This document shows positions 39,893-50,436 of a DNA stretch of 53,809 nucleotides, one piece after another. The translations under genes were made by a program, and so were the position numbers. The notes under the pieces were generated by a model. That model was given only the letters and a program-made list of their open reading frames with translations. It was not told where the DNA came from and searched no databases. The stretch comes from Obelidium mucronatum (taxonomy: Eukaryota; Chytridiomycota; Chytridiomycetes; Chytridiales; Chytriomycetaceae), in NCBI GenBank assembly GCA_025765595.1, contig JAIVFH010000189.1, positions 1 through 53,809 of the forward strand. The letters are read 5' to 3'. Position 1 is the stretch's first letter. The number at the start of each line of letters is the position of its first letter.

Positions 39893-42012
39893 CTAACATT
39901 TGCTAAGTTGCTCATTTCTCATGTCCACCATGCTGAACAAAAAAAAGTCTGCCTGAAGAGGGTCCAAATATCGCAAAATGTGTCCCATTTTTTCAAACCA
40001 TCCAGCACACTGTTCTGCTGCTGATGTGTTGAATAAAGGCTTGTTACCTTGGTATAGCCTAGCAAAAGACCTAGCGTCACAATTCTCCATGCAGAATCTG
40101 TCTCGACGACTATGGTTTCTGAAGTGAAATCGGTCAACAACCCAGATGATTTTTTGGTATAGCATCCTAAGCACAGAAGTTAGATTCTATCACAGCAAAT
40201 ACATCCTTACTTGTGGAGCAGCTTGTTTTGCTGAGCGCCGTTTTTCAAAGTCCTGACAAAAACACATGCTTTGTCATAAAACATGAATGTAGGATACTCT
40301 TCCAGCCTCATGAATGTTTGACAAAGAAATCCTGTGATAAACTTGTTGGACTCAAACGAGTACATCTTCCCAATGTCCATAATGTGCCCACAGCTCCACA
40401 CAACCAGGAACACCCCTGGCAGGAATCTGTCAAATGGGCTGTAACAGAACCCAAACTCCTCATAATTCCTTTCATCATCCTTCACATGCCCCACTGACAC
40501 TCGTGTCTTTCCACCATACTTCTTTGCAGTTTTCTCACTTGTTGTTGATGGGTCTGAGAAGAATTTTCCCACCGCCTCCATATGTTCTACTTCCTTGCAC
40601 GACAGCGGCTGGTAATCAAAAGAGTTGTCACGTTCTCGTTTTTGATTCCCACATCCTGAAATGATGCATTTCCCCTTCAATCCTGCATGATTGATACAGA
40701 ATTTTGTATTGATCCCAATGATGTCCAAATTGCATCCAATCACTCTGCACAGCAAGTGCCCCATCACTTTTCCATCCATCACTGCCGCACTATACTCCTG
40801 GCCTTTGCTATCAACAACATGACATTCTCCACATGAATGTTTCCATTTTACTGCAAAGTGCGCATTCATCCACTCCACATATTCCTTCATTGCCAACCGC
40901 AAATCTTCTACATTATCAGACACTTGATTGCTTGAGTACTCTCCAAGATGTAGGGAATACGGAAACAGCCGTCTGCCCTTCTCCCCCCAAGATGGTTGGA
41001 AGCAGCAATAATCAAAATCTTCATGAGCTGCTTGAAGCGCCTCTGAAACAGCTGGATCCTGAATGTACTCTTGCAATAGGAGCATCTGGTACAAGTAATA
41101 CGCCCGCTTGAAAATAGATGATGATGCAGCTGAAGGAATCCCTGAATACTGTTCAGTATCTGATGAAACAGATGGAAATGCTGAATGGTATGCATTCTGC
41201 AGAGTATACATTTTACATCTAAGGAATAGTCTGTCAGTAAATGACAAGCAACAAACACTACTAATAGCACTCCTAATAGCAATCCTAATAGCACTCCTAA
41301 TAGCGCTCCGGTTCGCGCTCCGATTTGCGCTCCTAATAGCGCTCCGGTTCGCGCTCCGATTCGCGCTCCTAATAGCGCTCCTAATCGCGCTCCTAATAGC
41401 GTTCCGAATCGCTTCCGATTCGGAACGCTATTAGGAGCGCAAATCGGAGCGCGATTAGGAGCGCTATTAGGATTGCTATTAGGACCAACACTTACAGCAT
41501 TACAGACGGCACATTCTTCAGCCACAAATTTGCAAATGCAACAGTCATGTAGTATTTAGAATTGATTCCAATGACTTTTTGCTTTCTGATTGTATTCATT
41601 GGGTAATGTTCTATGGTGCTGTTTCCTTCGGTAATCTCTGACACTGAATCAACGTCATACAACTGAATACTGCAGCTCAAATTCACACAGCTGGATTTGT
41701 ACAGAACCATCTCCCAATCTTTAGATGGCTCTGACACTTGATGCAGTATGTAAACGGAGCTGACAGGATAATAGGTACATTTGGGGTAATTGTTTCGTGA
41801 ATTCTTGAATCAAAGACAGCCTCTGCAGTTTGTTTGGCTGCCAGGATGGGAACACCAAAAGAAGTAGCAACAAGCTGAATGAAATCCCGCAAACGGAGTG
41901 TCTTGTTGTAAGTCTTTTCAAAACTGCCGTAGATTGAAAACTCAGCTTGGAAGGCTGGGAACTGTTCTGCCAGCTGAGCTCCCATCTTGACATGTGAGGC
42001 AGGGATTTTCAT
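39893..42012 (-). CDS. KDZ-type transposase with CxC5 and CxC6 clusters (K2)
   Basis: Start ATG at 42,012 (MKIPASHVKMGAQLAEQF). Exons: 41,496-42,012, 40,211-41,218, 39,893-40,166. Intron 1 (277 nt) holds a word array; intron 2 is 44 nt. Exon 1 has the CxC5-like pairs TYCIKC and SSCVNLSC. Exon 2 has CxC6 (KHSCGECHVVDSKGQ, AAVMDGKVMGHLLCRVIGC, TKFCINHAGLKGKCIISGC), WSCGHIMDIGKMYSFESNKF and PTFMFYDKACVFVRTL. Exon 3 has WVVDRFHFRNHSRRDRFCME and PLFNTSAAEQCAGWF. These match CxC5/CxC6-type proteins linked to KDZ (Kyakuja-Dileera-Zisupton) transposases. A net one-base frame change near 41,734, between CIKC and EPSKDWEMVLYK, is needed to join exon 1, so the copy may be recently disabled or contain a sequence error. 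Confidence 0.82.
41262..41492. repeat. Word-array palindrome in intron 1 of the K2 transposase
   Basis: The array is 230 bp of alternating CTAATAGC, ACTCCTAAT, GCGCTCCG, then the inverted forms (GCGATTAGGAGCGCTATTAG). It is roughly palindromic around TCGCTTCCGATTCGGAACGC (about 41,410-41,427). It lies entirely within intron 41,219-41,495 and starts and ends close to the splice sites. Confidence 0.9.
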
Positions 42013-42036
42013 TTTTTTCGGCAAAGTTTTTTCCCC
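42013..42036. promoter_or_regulatory. 24-bp gap between divergent start codons of the K2 genes
   Basis: The transposase ATG (minus, 42,010-42,012) and partner ATG (plus, 42,037) are separated by TTTTTTTCGGCAAAGTTTTT and four more bases. A full promoter cannot fit, so transcription start sites must lie inside the opposite coding regions or one start codon is misplaced. Confidence 0.6.
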
Positions 42037-45000
42037 ATGCAATCACCAACACTGCCACTGCCAGACACACTGCCATCCCTCAGAGTCAGCAACGACCCAA
42101 ACAGACTGTCCATCCAGTTCTCTTTCGATGAGATCAAGAATGGCTTGTGGAAACAGGCTCCTTACAAGACCTTGGATGACAAGAAGACCATCTTCATCTT
42201 GTGGAGTGATCTGCGAGAAGTCACCAAAGAGCTCTGTCCTGACCTGCACCAAAGAGTCATGGAAACCAAAGGGTCTCCTAAAGAGCTTGTAGAGGAGGCC
42301 ACTGAGGCACTGGACAAGATGTTGAGGTCTGGGTTTATTTGTTTGTGTTTGACAGGTGATCGCTGACACACCACTCCCAACCACAACAGATACATCAACT
42401 CCAACAACACATGGAAGCTAGTGTTTTTGGATAAAACCAAATGTACAGTCCACATCCCTGGGCTGAAGAACAAATCCCAGGCAGAAGTGTACAAGTGGAT
42501 CAAAGACACAAACCAGGATTTAACAGCACTGGAGGACCTCTGCTTCAGTGGGATTGTGGATATAGATGGAAATCGTTCCGAAAATGATGAGGAACGCGCA
42601 GCGGCGCTGGCGAAATACATATATGGTGAGTCTTATTCATTTTGGTGTGATGCGCGATTCGCGATCCGATTCGCGATCCGATTCGCTTCCGATTCGGAAC
42701 GCTATTAGGAGCACGATTAGGAGCACGATTAGGAGCCAATTCGGAGCCGATTCGGAGCGCTATTAGGAAACTATTAGGAGCGCGATTCGGAGTGCGATTA
42801 GGAGCGCTATTAGGAGTGCGATTAGGAGTGCGATTAGAAGCGCTATTAGGAGCGCGAATCGGAGCCGATTCGTAGCGCGATTAGGACCACAATTACAGCC
42901 CTTTAATTTTCTAATAATCTAACCCTTTTTATTATTTATTTATCTTTTAGCTAGAAAAGTTTCAAACAACAAGTACCATGTTGTTTTTGCTCCTACTCCT
43001 GCTGACACCAATGCCACCAAGATTGCCAAGAAGGCTACTGCTCGTGCCGCAAGACAACAGGCTGCTAATGAGGTTAGGTCTGATAGTGAACCTGATATTC
43101 CTCCTATCAGCCAGCTTCCAGGTTCTGCTGCAGAAAACGAGCCTAGAAGAGGTATCAAGTCTAAAATTTCATTTCCACTCTTGGGATCTGATGATCCAAT
43201 TGGTTTGGGTATTTATAGTCTCATTTTTTTGATTGAATTACAAATATTTAATTTAATTATGTGATAGGAACTCCATCCAAGCAAGCTGGTTCTTCTTCCA
43301 ATTCCTCGATTCCTGCAAGAACTTCTCCAAGTTCTTCAAAGGCTAATCCTACTCAAGCTCCTCCTGGTTCCGCTAAGACTACTCCTGGTGCCGGCAAGAC
43401 TGCTTCTGGTCCCTCATCTGTTTCCCCCAAGACTTTGACCACTTCTGTTTCCAAGGCTACTACAGATCCCAAGGCCACTACAGATCCCAACACTGCTACA
43501 AACACTACTCCTGCTTCTCCATCTGGTTCCCCAAAGAGTACCACTTCTGGTTCCAAGGCCACTACTGTTCCCATGGCTACTTCAGCTTCCAAAGTGTCCA
43601 AGGCAATGCCAGCTCCCAAAGTGTCCAAGGCAATGCCAGCTCCCAAGACAGCAGACAAGACAGCTGATTCCAGTTCCAAGCCAGTGCCAAAAACAGCTGT
43701 CCTCAAGCCAAGATCTGCTGGTGCCTCCAAGACTGCTTTATCCAAGTCAATGTCTGTTCTCGAATCTCAGGCTTCTACGGTGGTATCTCCCGCAGTTGCT
43801 GAAAGCATTGATAATCTCAAGGCTAGCCTAAAGGCTTGGGCAGAAACTCACAGAAAGTCAACAGATGCTGACGATTCAGAAAGTGAGTTAACGCCACTTG
43901 ACAATGCGCCTGAAGGGTCTGAAGCTGATGAAGATGATGACATTGGAGATGTTGATGGTGGAGAAAATGAGCTTGATGCTGAAGAGGAAGAGGAGCAGGA
44001 GGGGGATGAGGAGGAGCGGGAGGTACCAGTCCAGCAAAGAAAGAAGGTTCAAGCAATTGTGATTGAAGACGATGATGATGAAATTGAGGTGGTGGAGCCA
44101 GTTGTACGAAAGAAGCGTCGTGTGGAGAACATAGATGCGGAGGAAGATGAAGTTGAGGATGATGAGGAAGTGGTGGATGAAGAAGAAGAAGTGCAGGCTC
44201 ATCCCAAAAAGAAGCGACGTGTCATGAATCTTTTGGGCAGTGATGGAGAAGAAGAAGCAGAGGTGAAAAAGATGGTTTCTGTTAAATGCAAGTTTCAGAA
44301 TCAAGGAGCTGTTTTTCGTTGTAATGTGGAAGGGACACTTGCTGAGGGAAACAAGGCAAAAGGTGAGACCAAGTTGTTGTCTTTATTGTGCATTTTTAAC
44401 AAACAATCCATTATTAGTTTTTCTTGCTGATGTTTTGGCTGCTGCAAAAGTCCATCCAGCCACAACCCACTTTCGCAGGAAGGTCCACAGTGTTAGTTGG
44501 TTCTGCCAAGAGGAGTACATCTTTGACGAATCAGTTTTGGTGGACATTGCTTTGGATCCACACAGCCCTGATTACTTTGATGTTGCCTACACTGATTCTG
44601 GTAGGATGCCATTTTGTTTAAACATATTTCTCAGTATTTTTGGTATTTAGGAGCAATGTTTGATCCATTTGCAAGTTCTCCTTTGATTAATTCACCTGTG
44701 ACTGGGCCATCTCTGCAAGAAAAGCCATCTTCCATCTCATCCAAACAGCGTCGCCAAGTCCCCACGTCTGTTGCTGAAGTTGTTGCCAAAGCCAAAGGAC
44801 GCACCGGCACCCAAGACAAGTTCATTAGTCAAGTGAAAGAAGTTGGTATCCGCTTTTCTTACCTGACGCAGGATCGAGAGCCACCAATGACCAAAACTCT
44901 TGCTGCTGCAACCTTGTCAAAGGAATTCCCCAACTTTGGAAATACTGTGGAAATTTTTCGGGCTTATGTTGGAGTCTACTTTGCTGATTTGGAATTCCAA

Positions 45001-45300
45001 AGAGTAAGTTTTTATTTTAGTATCACTTCAAGCAATTTCTTTTAATAATCCTTTATTCAATTAAACTAGCTCTTTCCAAATACGTACACAAGCTACTTTG
45101 ACAAAGAAGATTGCATCTTCTCTTACAGCGATGTTGGGAAGCACATGTCAAAGTTCAATGCAAGATTGGTCCCTAGGCATCAAATCTATAGTTGGAGTAC
45201 TACAGGTTTTCAAGATGTTGAAAAGTACTTTCAAGGGTGCCAGGAGGGAGTGTTGGCAAATTCTTGGAAGAGGCAACCTGTTCAGAAGAAAACCCAGTGA
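42037..45300 (+). CDS. K2 partner protein, 881 aa, intact, function unknown
   Basis: Seven exons in phase: 42,037-42,326, 42,390-42,625, 42,951-43,208, 43,268-44,362, 44,418-44,600, 44,651-45,003, 45,070-45,300 (2,646 nt). The N-terminal region (FSFDEIKNGLWKQAPYKTLD, IFILWSDLREVTKELCPD, TWKLVFLDKTKCTVHIPGLK) looks folded. The middle is a long Ser/Thr/Pro/Lys-rich repeat (KATTDP, KVSKAMPAP twice) followed by alternating acidic blocks and basic KKRR patches (VRKKRRVENI, HPKKKRRVMNLLG) that resemble nuclear localisation signals. The C-terminus (THFRRKVHSVSWFCQEEYIF, GIRFSYLTQDREPPMTKTLA, YFDKEDCIFSYSDVGKHMSK) is again ordered. No family recognised. Intactness beside a KDZ gene suggests a needed transposition partner; that is inference. 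Confidence 0.78.
42650..42895. repeat. Word array in intron 2 of the K2 partner gene
   Basis: Runs of GCGATTCGC, GATCCGATTCGC, CTATTAGGAGC, GCACGATTAGGAGC and ATTCGGAGC fill most of the 325-nt intron 42,626-42,950. The words are the same as at the element ends and in the other K2 gene's intron. Confidence 0.9.
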
Positions 45301-45484
45301 TATTTTGAGTGTTGTTTTTCTTTGATACTTCTTTGATTTTTCTTGGTTTTTTGGATTTATCTGGGTTTTTTTTGGAATTTTTCTTGGATTTTTGGATTTT
45401 TCTTTGATTTTTGCATAGTTGTATAAAAAAATTGTGTAAAATTTTATTTACCCTTTAAATGCATTTATTTTAGATGTTTTACAT
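45301..45484. other. 3' flank of the K2 partner gene
   Basis: A T-rich stretch with repeated TTTGGATTT/TTCTTGGATTTTT words, probably the 3' UTR and polyadenylation region. No gene. Confidence 0.4.
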
Positions 45485-45782
45485 TCAATAGTGCTAATAG
45501 GGCCCCAATAGGAGTCCTACTAGGAGTTGTATTAAAGCCATTTGGTTTCCAATTGGCAGAGCAAAATGCTATTAGGAGTGCTACTAGGAGCAGACAAATG
45601 CTACTAGGAGCAGTCCTATTTGCTCATTTGCAATTAGGAGAGCTACTAGGGCCCCTAATCAGCCCTGATTAGGCTCCGAATCGGACTAAATCCTAATCGG
45701 ATCCGATTAGGAGCCCTATTCGGACCCCGAATCGGGCCCTATTCGGACCCCGAATCGCGCGTGCCGCTCGGACCCCGCGCTG

Positions 45783-46408
45783 TGTTTCACAGGCTGCTAC
45801 ACCCCAACTGTCACTAAAACTTAAGAATAAGTCACAAAAAATGTATTAAATAAGGAAGACAGCTGTTTATAATCAATAAATAACGCTGTGATCACAGTCT
45901 CAACAACCAAGGACGCGACATCTATCATGGGTGGCGCACATGTAATCTTTCCAAATACAATTGCCCCAGCAAGCACAAGTTCCTTTGGGGGAACACAAAT
46001 GTTAAGTACCACTACTATATGGTTTGGTTTTATTACCGCTCTACTATCTTTAAGGGCAACAATGGTGGTTGTCAAGAGTTGCAAGGGGACTTGCTAAGTA
46101 TAGAAGAGTATAGCAATTGCAGGTTTGATGGTGGGAGGGATGCAGTAGTTGAGATGGTGCCAAGTTGGGCAGTGCAGCAAAACAAGAAAAGGCTGCAATG
46201 GAAACAAGCAAATATGGAGAAGATGGAACAGGCAAAGCAGGGATCAAAGAGAGAGTGATATCACCAAGTATCAATGCACATGCAATAAAGGAAAACCCTC
46301 TTACACAATTAAAGGATTGTTTATTGCCAATATATTGGAGCTACAGCGTCACGTTGATCGCGATTGCAGGCTGCTTGTCAACCTGTCATGTTAAGGGGGA
46401 GTTTGAGG
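45783..46408 (+). repeat. Repeat B, copy 2
   Basis: Near-identical reverse complement of 24,270-24,897. It begins at the K2 target duplication and ends GTTTGAGG at the A copy 1 junction (46,401-46,408). It carries the same broken coding traces and GATCAAAGAGAGAGTGATAT. Confidence 0.88.
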
Positions 46409-47670
46409 CACGTACTATAGCGAGCGGCACTCCCGATTCGGACCCTATTCGGACTCCTATTCGGAAAACGATTCGGAGTCCGATTAGGGCCCGATTAGGG
46501 CCCAATTTGGGTCCAATTCGGACTCCGAATCGGACTAGGCTGTCTGTTAGGCCTAACGGCACTCCAAACGGACTCCAATTGAGCTCCAAATGCGCTTCCA
46601 ATTGGACTTACAGCTCCTAACGGCTTTTTCAGCCCATCGCTAATAGCGCGTTGATAGTCCTAGTTGGAAAGCTAGTCAAACGCGGCTAGGGGTCCTACTA
46701 GGATCCCTGTTGGGACTCCAAATCTCAAAAACTTTGTGCATCTGGTGGGGTTTGAAGCCATCAGAAAATTTTTCTGAGCCTTCATCCTGAAATTTTCTGC
46801 CAAAAATTTCACTCAAATTGAAAAAGTTGTCGCCCAGTGTTCTCAATGGGTTTAATGAATGACGTAATACAAACTTGTGTCACACATATGTTACAAATCA
46901 TTATTATTCCATTGTTATTTCTATCTGACTGAGCTACCTTTTGATTTCAAATCAAGTTAATTAATGCTTCAGAATTCACAATCATGAATTTGTTCACTAC
47001 CAAATAAGTAGCTATGTTTGCATGCAATCAAGAATTAATATAAGTTGACATAGAGCAGTTTAGAAATGGCAGTGACTTTGAAGATGATCTGCTGAGGCAA
47101 GTATTCAAAGTTAGGCTTGTGTGATAAATTTTAAATTTTCTCTCTCAGGCACGTATTAAAATTGTTAATAAACATGCAGGGTGAAAAATTGATGATGGGA
47201 AAAAAATTTGCCATGAAATTTTAATGGGGATGGAAATATGTACAAGTGCAGAGTTGAGGAAATTTTCATTTGATAATTATGTTAAAAGTTTATATTGCAA
47301 TGGAAAGTAGAGTTGCTATAGTCTGCATCATGCAGCGGAATAATTTGTTCTTGGTTGTTTTATGTTCACCGGTGCGAAGGGTCATTATCGGGGGAAAACT
47401 CCCCATTAGGGCTCCTAATGACCCCATTAGGGCTCCTAATGGGTCCAATTGGTTTGCTATTAGGAATGAAAACGCTAGTAGCGCTCCAATTAGGAGCAAA
47501 AAATCCGATTAGGAGCAATGAAAAAACGCGTTTTTTTCAATCAGAATTCATACTGGTGCTCCAATTGGGGCCAAATAGGCTCCGAATCGCTCTCAGTCCG
47601 ATTCGAATCAGACCCCGAATAGGGCCCGAATCGGACCCCAAATTGCGCGTGCCGCTCGGACCCCGGGCTG
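46409..47670 (+). mobile_element. Element A, copy 1 (complete, 1,262 bp)
   Basis: Left end CACGTACTATAGC at 46,409; right end GACCCCGGGCTG at 47,670. Arrays lie at about 46,430-46,700 and 47,390-47,655 with an AT-rich core between. Flanks differ (GTTTGAGG on the left, GGCCAAAG on the right), so this copy is not in a simple insertion site. It has no coding potential; it must be moved by an enzyme acting in trans, plausibly from K2-type elements that share its ends. Confidence 0.9.
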
Positions 47671-47795
47671 GGCCAAAGTGGGATCAAAGAGAGAGTGATA
47701 TCACCACATGCAATAATGCAAAACCCTCTGACACAATTAAAGGTTTGTTTATTGCCAATATATTGGACTTAGAGCGTCGCTTTGATCGCGATTAG

Positions 47796-48101
47796 TTGGT
47801 TTTCCCCATCAGGCTGAACGCAAACTTATCAAAAATGAGTTGCAAAGAATGGTGGCATTCTGGAATGCACAGAACAACAAAAGTAAAAATAACCAACATG
47901 TCCTTCATAGATGAAGCAAGAGCGGTAGTTGTGCTGGCCAACAAGTTAAGGAAAGTCAAGCCATTCCTACATAGGTACAAGTCCGCAGTCAAACTAGATG
48001 ACAGCAACAACCGCATGAGGGCCATCTGTGATCACATCTCCAAGCAGTTTTCCTTGACACTTTCCCGGCTGAAATTCAGCCGGCCAGAAATCCTTCGTTA
48101 A
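47796..48101 (+). CDS. Short unknown frame, copy 2
   Basis: 101 codons, identical in sequence to the frame at 31,989-32,294 (IDEARAVVVLANKLRKVKPF). The same caution applies: protein-like, no recognised family, possibly a 5' exon of the next gene. Confidence 0.35.
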   Translation: MVFPIRLNANLSKMSCKEWWHSGMHRTTKVKITNMSFIDEARAVVVLANKLRKVKPFLHRYKSAVKLDDSNNRMRAICDHISKQFSLTLSRLKFSRPEILR

Positions 48102-48289
48102 TCCCCCGGATCACGATAGCAACAGAACAACACTCTCTAGGACATCCAAATCTCCGCCATTGCGTAAGTACGTTTGTAGCCTTTGATACGTGGCTGAATC
48201 ATACAGCTACAGCCTCTTCTTGGTGATGCAATCATGAAAACAACCCGGCCGAAGGCATACTTCCATCTGCCCCCATTTCGACAACGCCA

Positions 48290-49638
48290 GTGCCTTCTAA
48301 AGGCAAGAGAAGAGTTGCAGCCAGCACGACGGGTGGGTCAAGCGGTCCCAAGCCAAAGCAAACTTCCAGAGCACAACAACCTCTGGCCATGCAACCATCT
48401 GTAGCAGAAGAGACTCGACTTGCAACTCCTGTAGTCCCTTTAATAGCTTTGCAATCTTCAGTGAATGCTGGTAATGTTGGGCCTTCACGTATTCCTGTTG
48501 CACCAGCACGTGCTCCTGCTGCCCCACCAACTTCTGAGCCATCTGGTGCCGTTGAAATCACTACAGCAACTGAAACTCCATATCAATCGAATATATTTTC
48601 AAACACTATTCAATTGGGTTGTCAAGCCATTTCCACGTGCTCAAAAAGAAAGCATCACTGCGCCGTTGTTCACAATCAACAGCAAGTCATTGGACAACTT
48701 CCTGCAACAGCTTTTGGTTCACTGTCGCCCTTGGATTAGCTCTTGGGTGCTTGTTCATCCCCCCCACGACTCCTGATGGCAAATGCACATTCAGTCTTGC
48801 CAATACCCAGCGCAATTCCATCTCTGTTGCTGACCTTTCTCACTTTCTCAAATGGACTCAAGACTCTTCCAAGGATGCTCTGGGACTATTGAACTCACTA
48901 ACAATTGAAGTTTTGAATGAAAAACGCGCTCCTGGACATTCAATTACGTTCCATTTGATCAAGCACTCTTACAATATCACAAGCAAGGAATTGTATGAAG
49001 CTGCAGTTGCTGCAGTTTTAAAAAAACCAGAACGTTGATCGTGCTGATATATACAAAGCCTATACTTTTGACTGGGATCGTTGGGCTTCGCATTGCATGC
49101 AAAACTTTGCTCAGCTAGAATCGTTGGTTAATGCTGGTCCTCCAACATTGATCGTGCCGATAGATACAAAGCCTATACTTTTGACTGGGATTGTTGGGCT
49201 TCGCATTGTATGCAAAACTTTGCTCAGCTAGAATCGTTGGTTGATGCTGGTCCTCCAGTCCATCTTTCCCATGCTTTTGCCCCTTGTTCACGACAACTTT
49301 TAGAAGATTTTCCACGGCGTAACGGAGTTGCTGTTGGGCGGAACCAGCGCAATCTTATGTCTCTGAAAGACTTGTTGGTTTACACGGAAAACATTTCGGC
49401 ACAATTGGTCAACCTGCAGCAGGAAGCTGATGGGCTGTTGATGGATGTAAGAGACCTAAGAACGGGGGTACTTTGTGCAATTGCTCGTGGGGAAGAGAAT
49501 GGCTCCTCATTGAATGACACAAGTGCAGAACTTGAAGCTCAAGCAAATGCACTCAGCAATGAAGCACGCAACAATGTTTCGGATGCCGAGGATGATGATC
49601 ATTCTCGAGATGGAGAAGATGGAGAAGATGGAGAGTGA
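48290..49638 (+). pseudogene. Partner gene of the DD34E transposase, copy 2
   Basis: Same blocks and same frame changes as 30,452-31,800, including the 113-bp tandem duplication (about 49,034-49,258). It ends 12 bp before the stop of the opposed transposase. The shared lesions show that it was already broken before the cargo was duplicated. Confidence 0.5.
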
Positions 49639-49650
49639 TTAAAAATGATT

Positions 49651-50389
49651 TCATACATGTATTGATAAACCATCATCACCAAAACTATTGTTGCTGTCAC
49701 TGCTGTCACTGCTATCACTGAATTCACCACCCAAATCAACATTAAAGGCGGTTCCTGCACTGAATCCTTTCCAAGTGTATCCACATTTTCTGTAGAGCCC
49801 TTCTCTCAACACACCCATTACAACTGACACAAGGTCAGTTTTTGCATTTTCCTTGTAAACCTTTTTTAATCTTCCCTTCACCATTTCAAACAAGATTTCA
49901 ATGGGCTTGAAAAAAGGACAGTATGCCGGCAAAAAAACAACTTTGATTCCCATAAGACGAAGTGTTTCCACAATATCTGGATGGCAGTGTATCTTTGCAC
50001 CGTCCATGATCCACAATGAGTGCCATCCTGGAAACACCTTGACGCCATATTTTGAAGCAGTTCGAACACAACAATCCAAAAATAGTTCCCGAGTGAATGT
50101 GCCCTCAGTGTGGTGCACATCCAGGAGTCCATCAAGTCCAATAAGCAGAGAAGCGAAACTTGAGGACGTCGCTTGTATTCCCCACGCAAAACGAGAGCTT
50201 GATTCTTATAATACCAGCCCTGATTCCGAAGCATATCCAGAGATACTTCATCAAGAAACACCAAGGCATGCAGAAGCCACGGGATTGCTTCCAGCTCTGT
50301 GCAGAAACGTACAACATCCTCTTCACAAATCTGAATTGCTTGTCTCTCAAGAACCTTGAATGTCAAGCCTGCTGTTTGGCCGGAGGAGG
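49651..50389 (-). pseudogene. DD34E transposase core, copy 2, with an extra 2-bp frameshift
   Basis: Identical to the 29,702-30,439 frame except for two extra bases near 50,148 (CAGAGAAGC here; CAGAAGC in copy 1). The frame breaks between the first Asp (FLDEVS) and the second (IMDGAKIH). Copy 1 is uninterrupted there. Confidence 0.85.
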
Positions 50390-50436
50390 AAGGAAATGGA
50401 AATTTGTTAGGCCGGGAAAATCGAGATTTGGGTGAA

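Larger units (their letters stand above)
39434..45782. mobile_element. K2: complete two-gene KDZ-type DNA transposon
   Basis: The 6,349-bp element is flanked by the 8-bp duplication TGTTTCAC (39,426-39,433 and 45,783-45,790). The empty site (CACTGTTTCACAGGCTG) is seen in reverse complement near 24,885-24,901. The left end is CACGTACTATAGC, the right end (inverted) CAGCGCGGGGTCC, both followed by GAGCGGCACGCGCGATTCGG. Word arrays fill about 39,455-39,720 and 45,485-45,770. Inside are a KDZ/CxC transposase (minus) and an 881-aa partner (plus), divergent from a 24-bp gap. It shares terminal sequence and arrays with element A, so A is a likely non-autonomous relative. Confidence 0.9.

Noticed and set aside
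41262..42895. CRISPR-like array (regular short repeats)
   Set aside because: Repeats are degenerate, overlap, occur in both orientations, lack unique spacers, and lie in introns of eukaryotic genes.
46409..47670. Small protein genes inside element A (for example frames with repeated APNDPIRAPN)
   Set aside because: These frames are translations of the word arrays, differ in reading frame between copies and have no conserved start.
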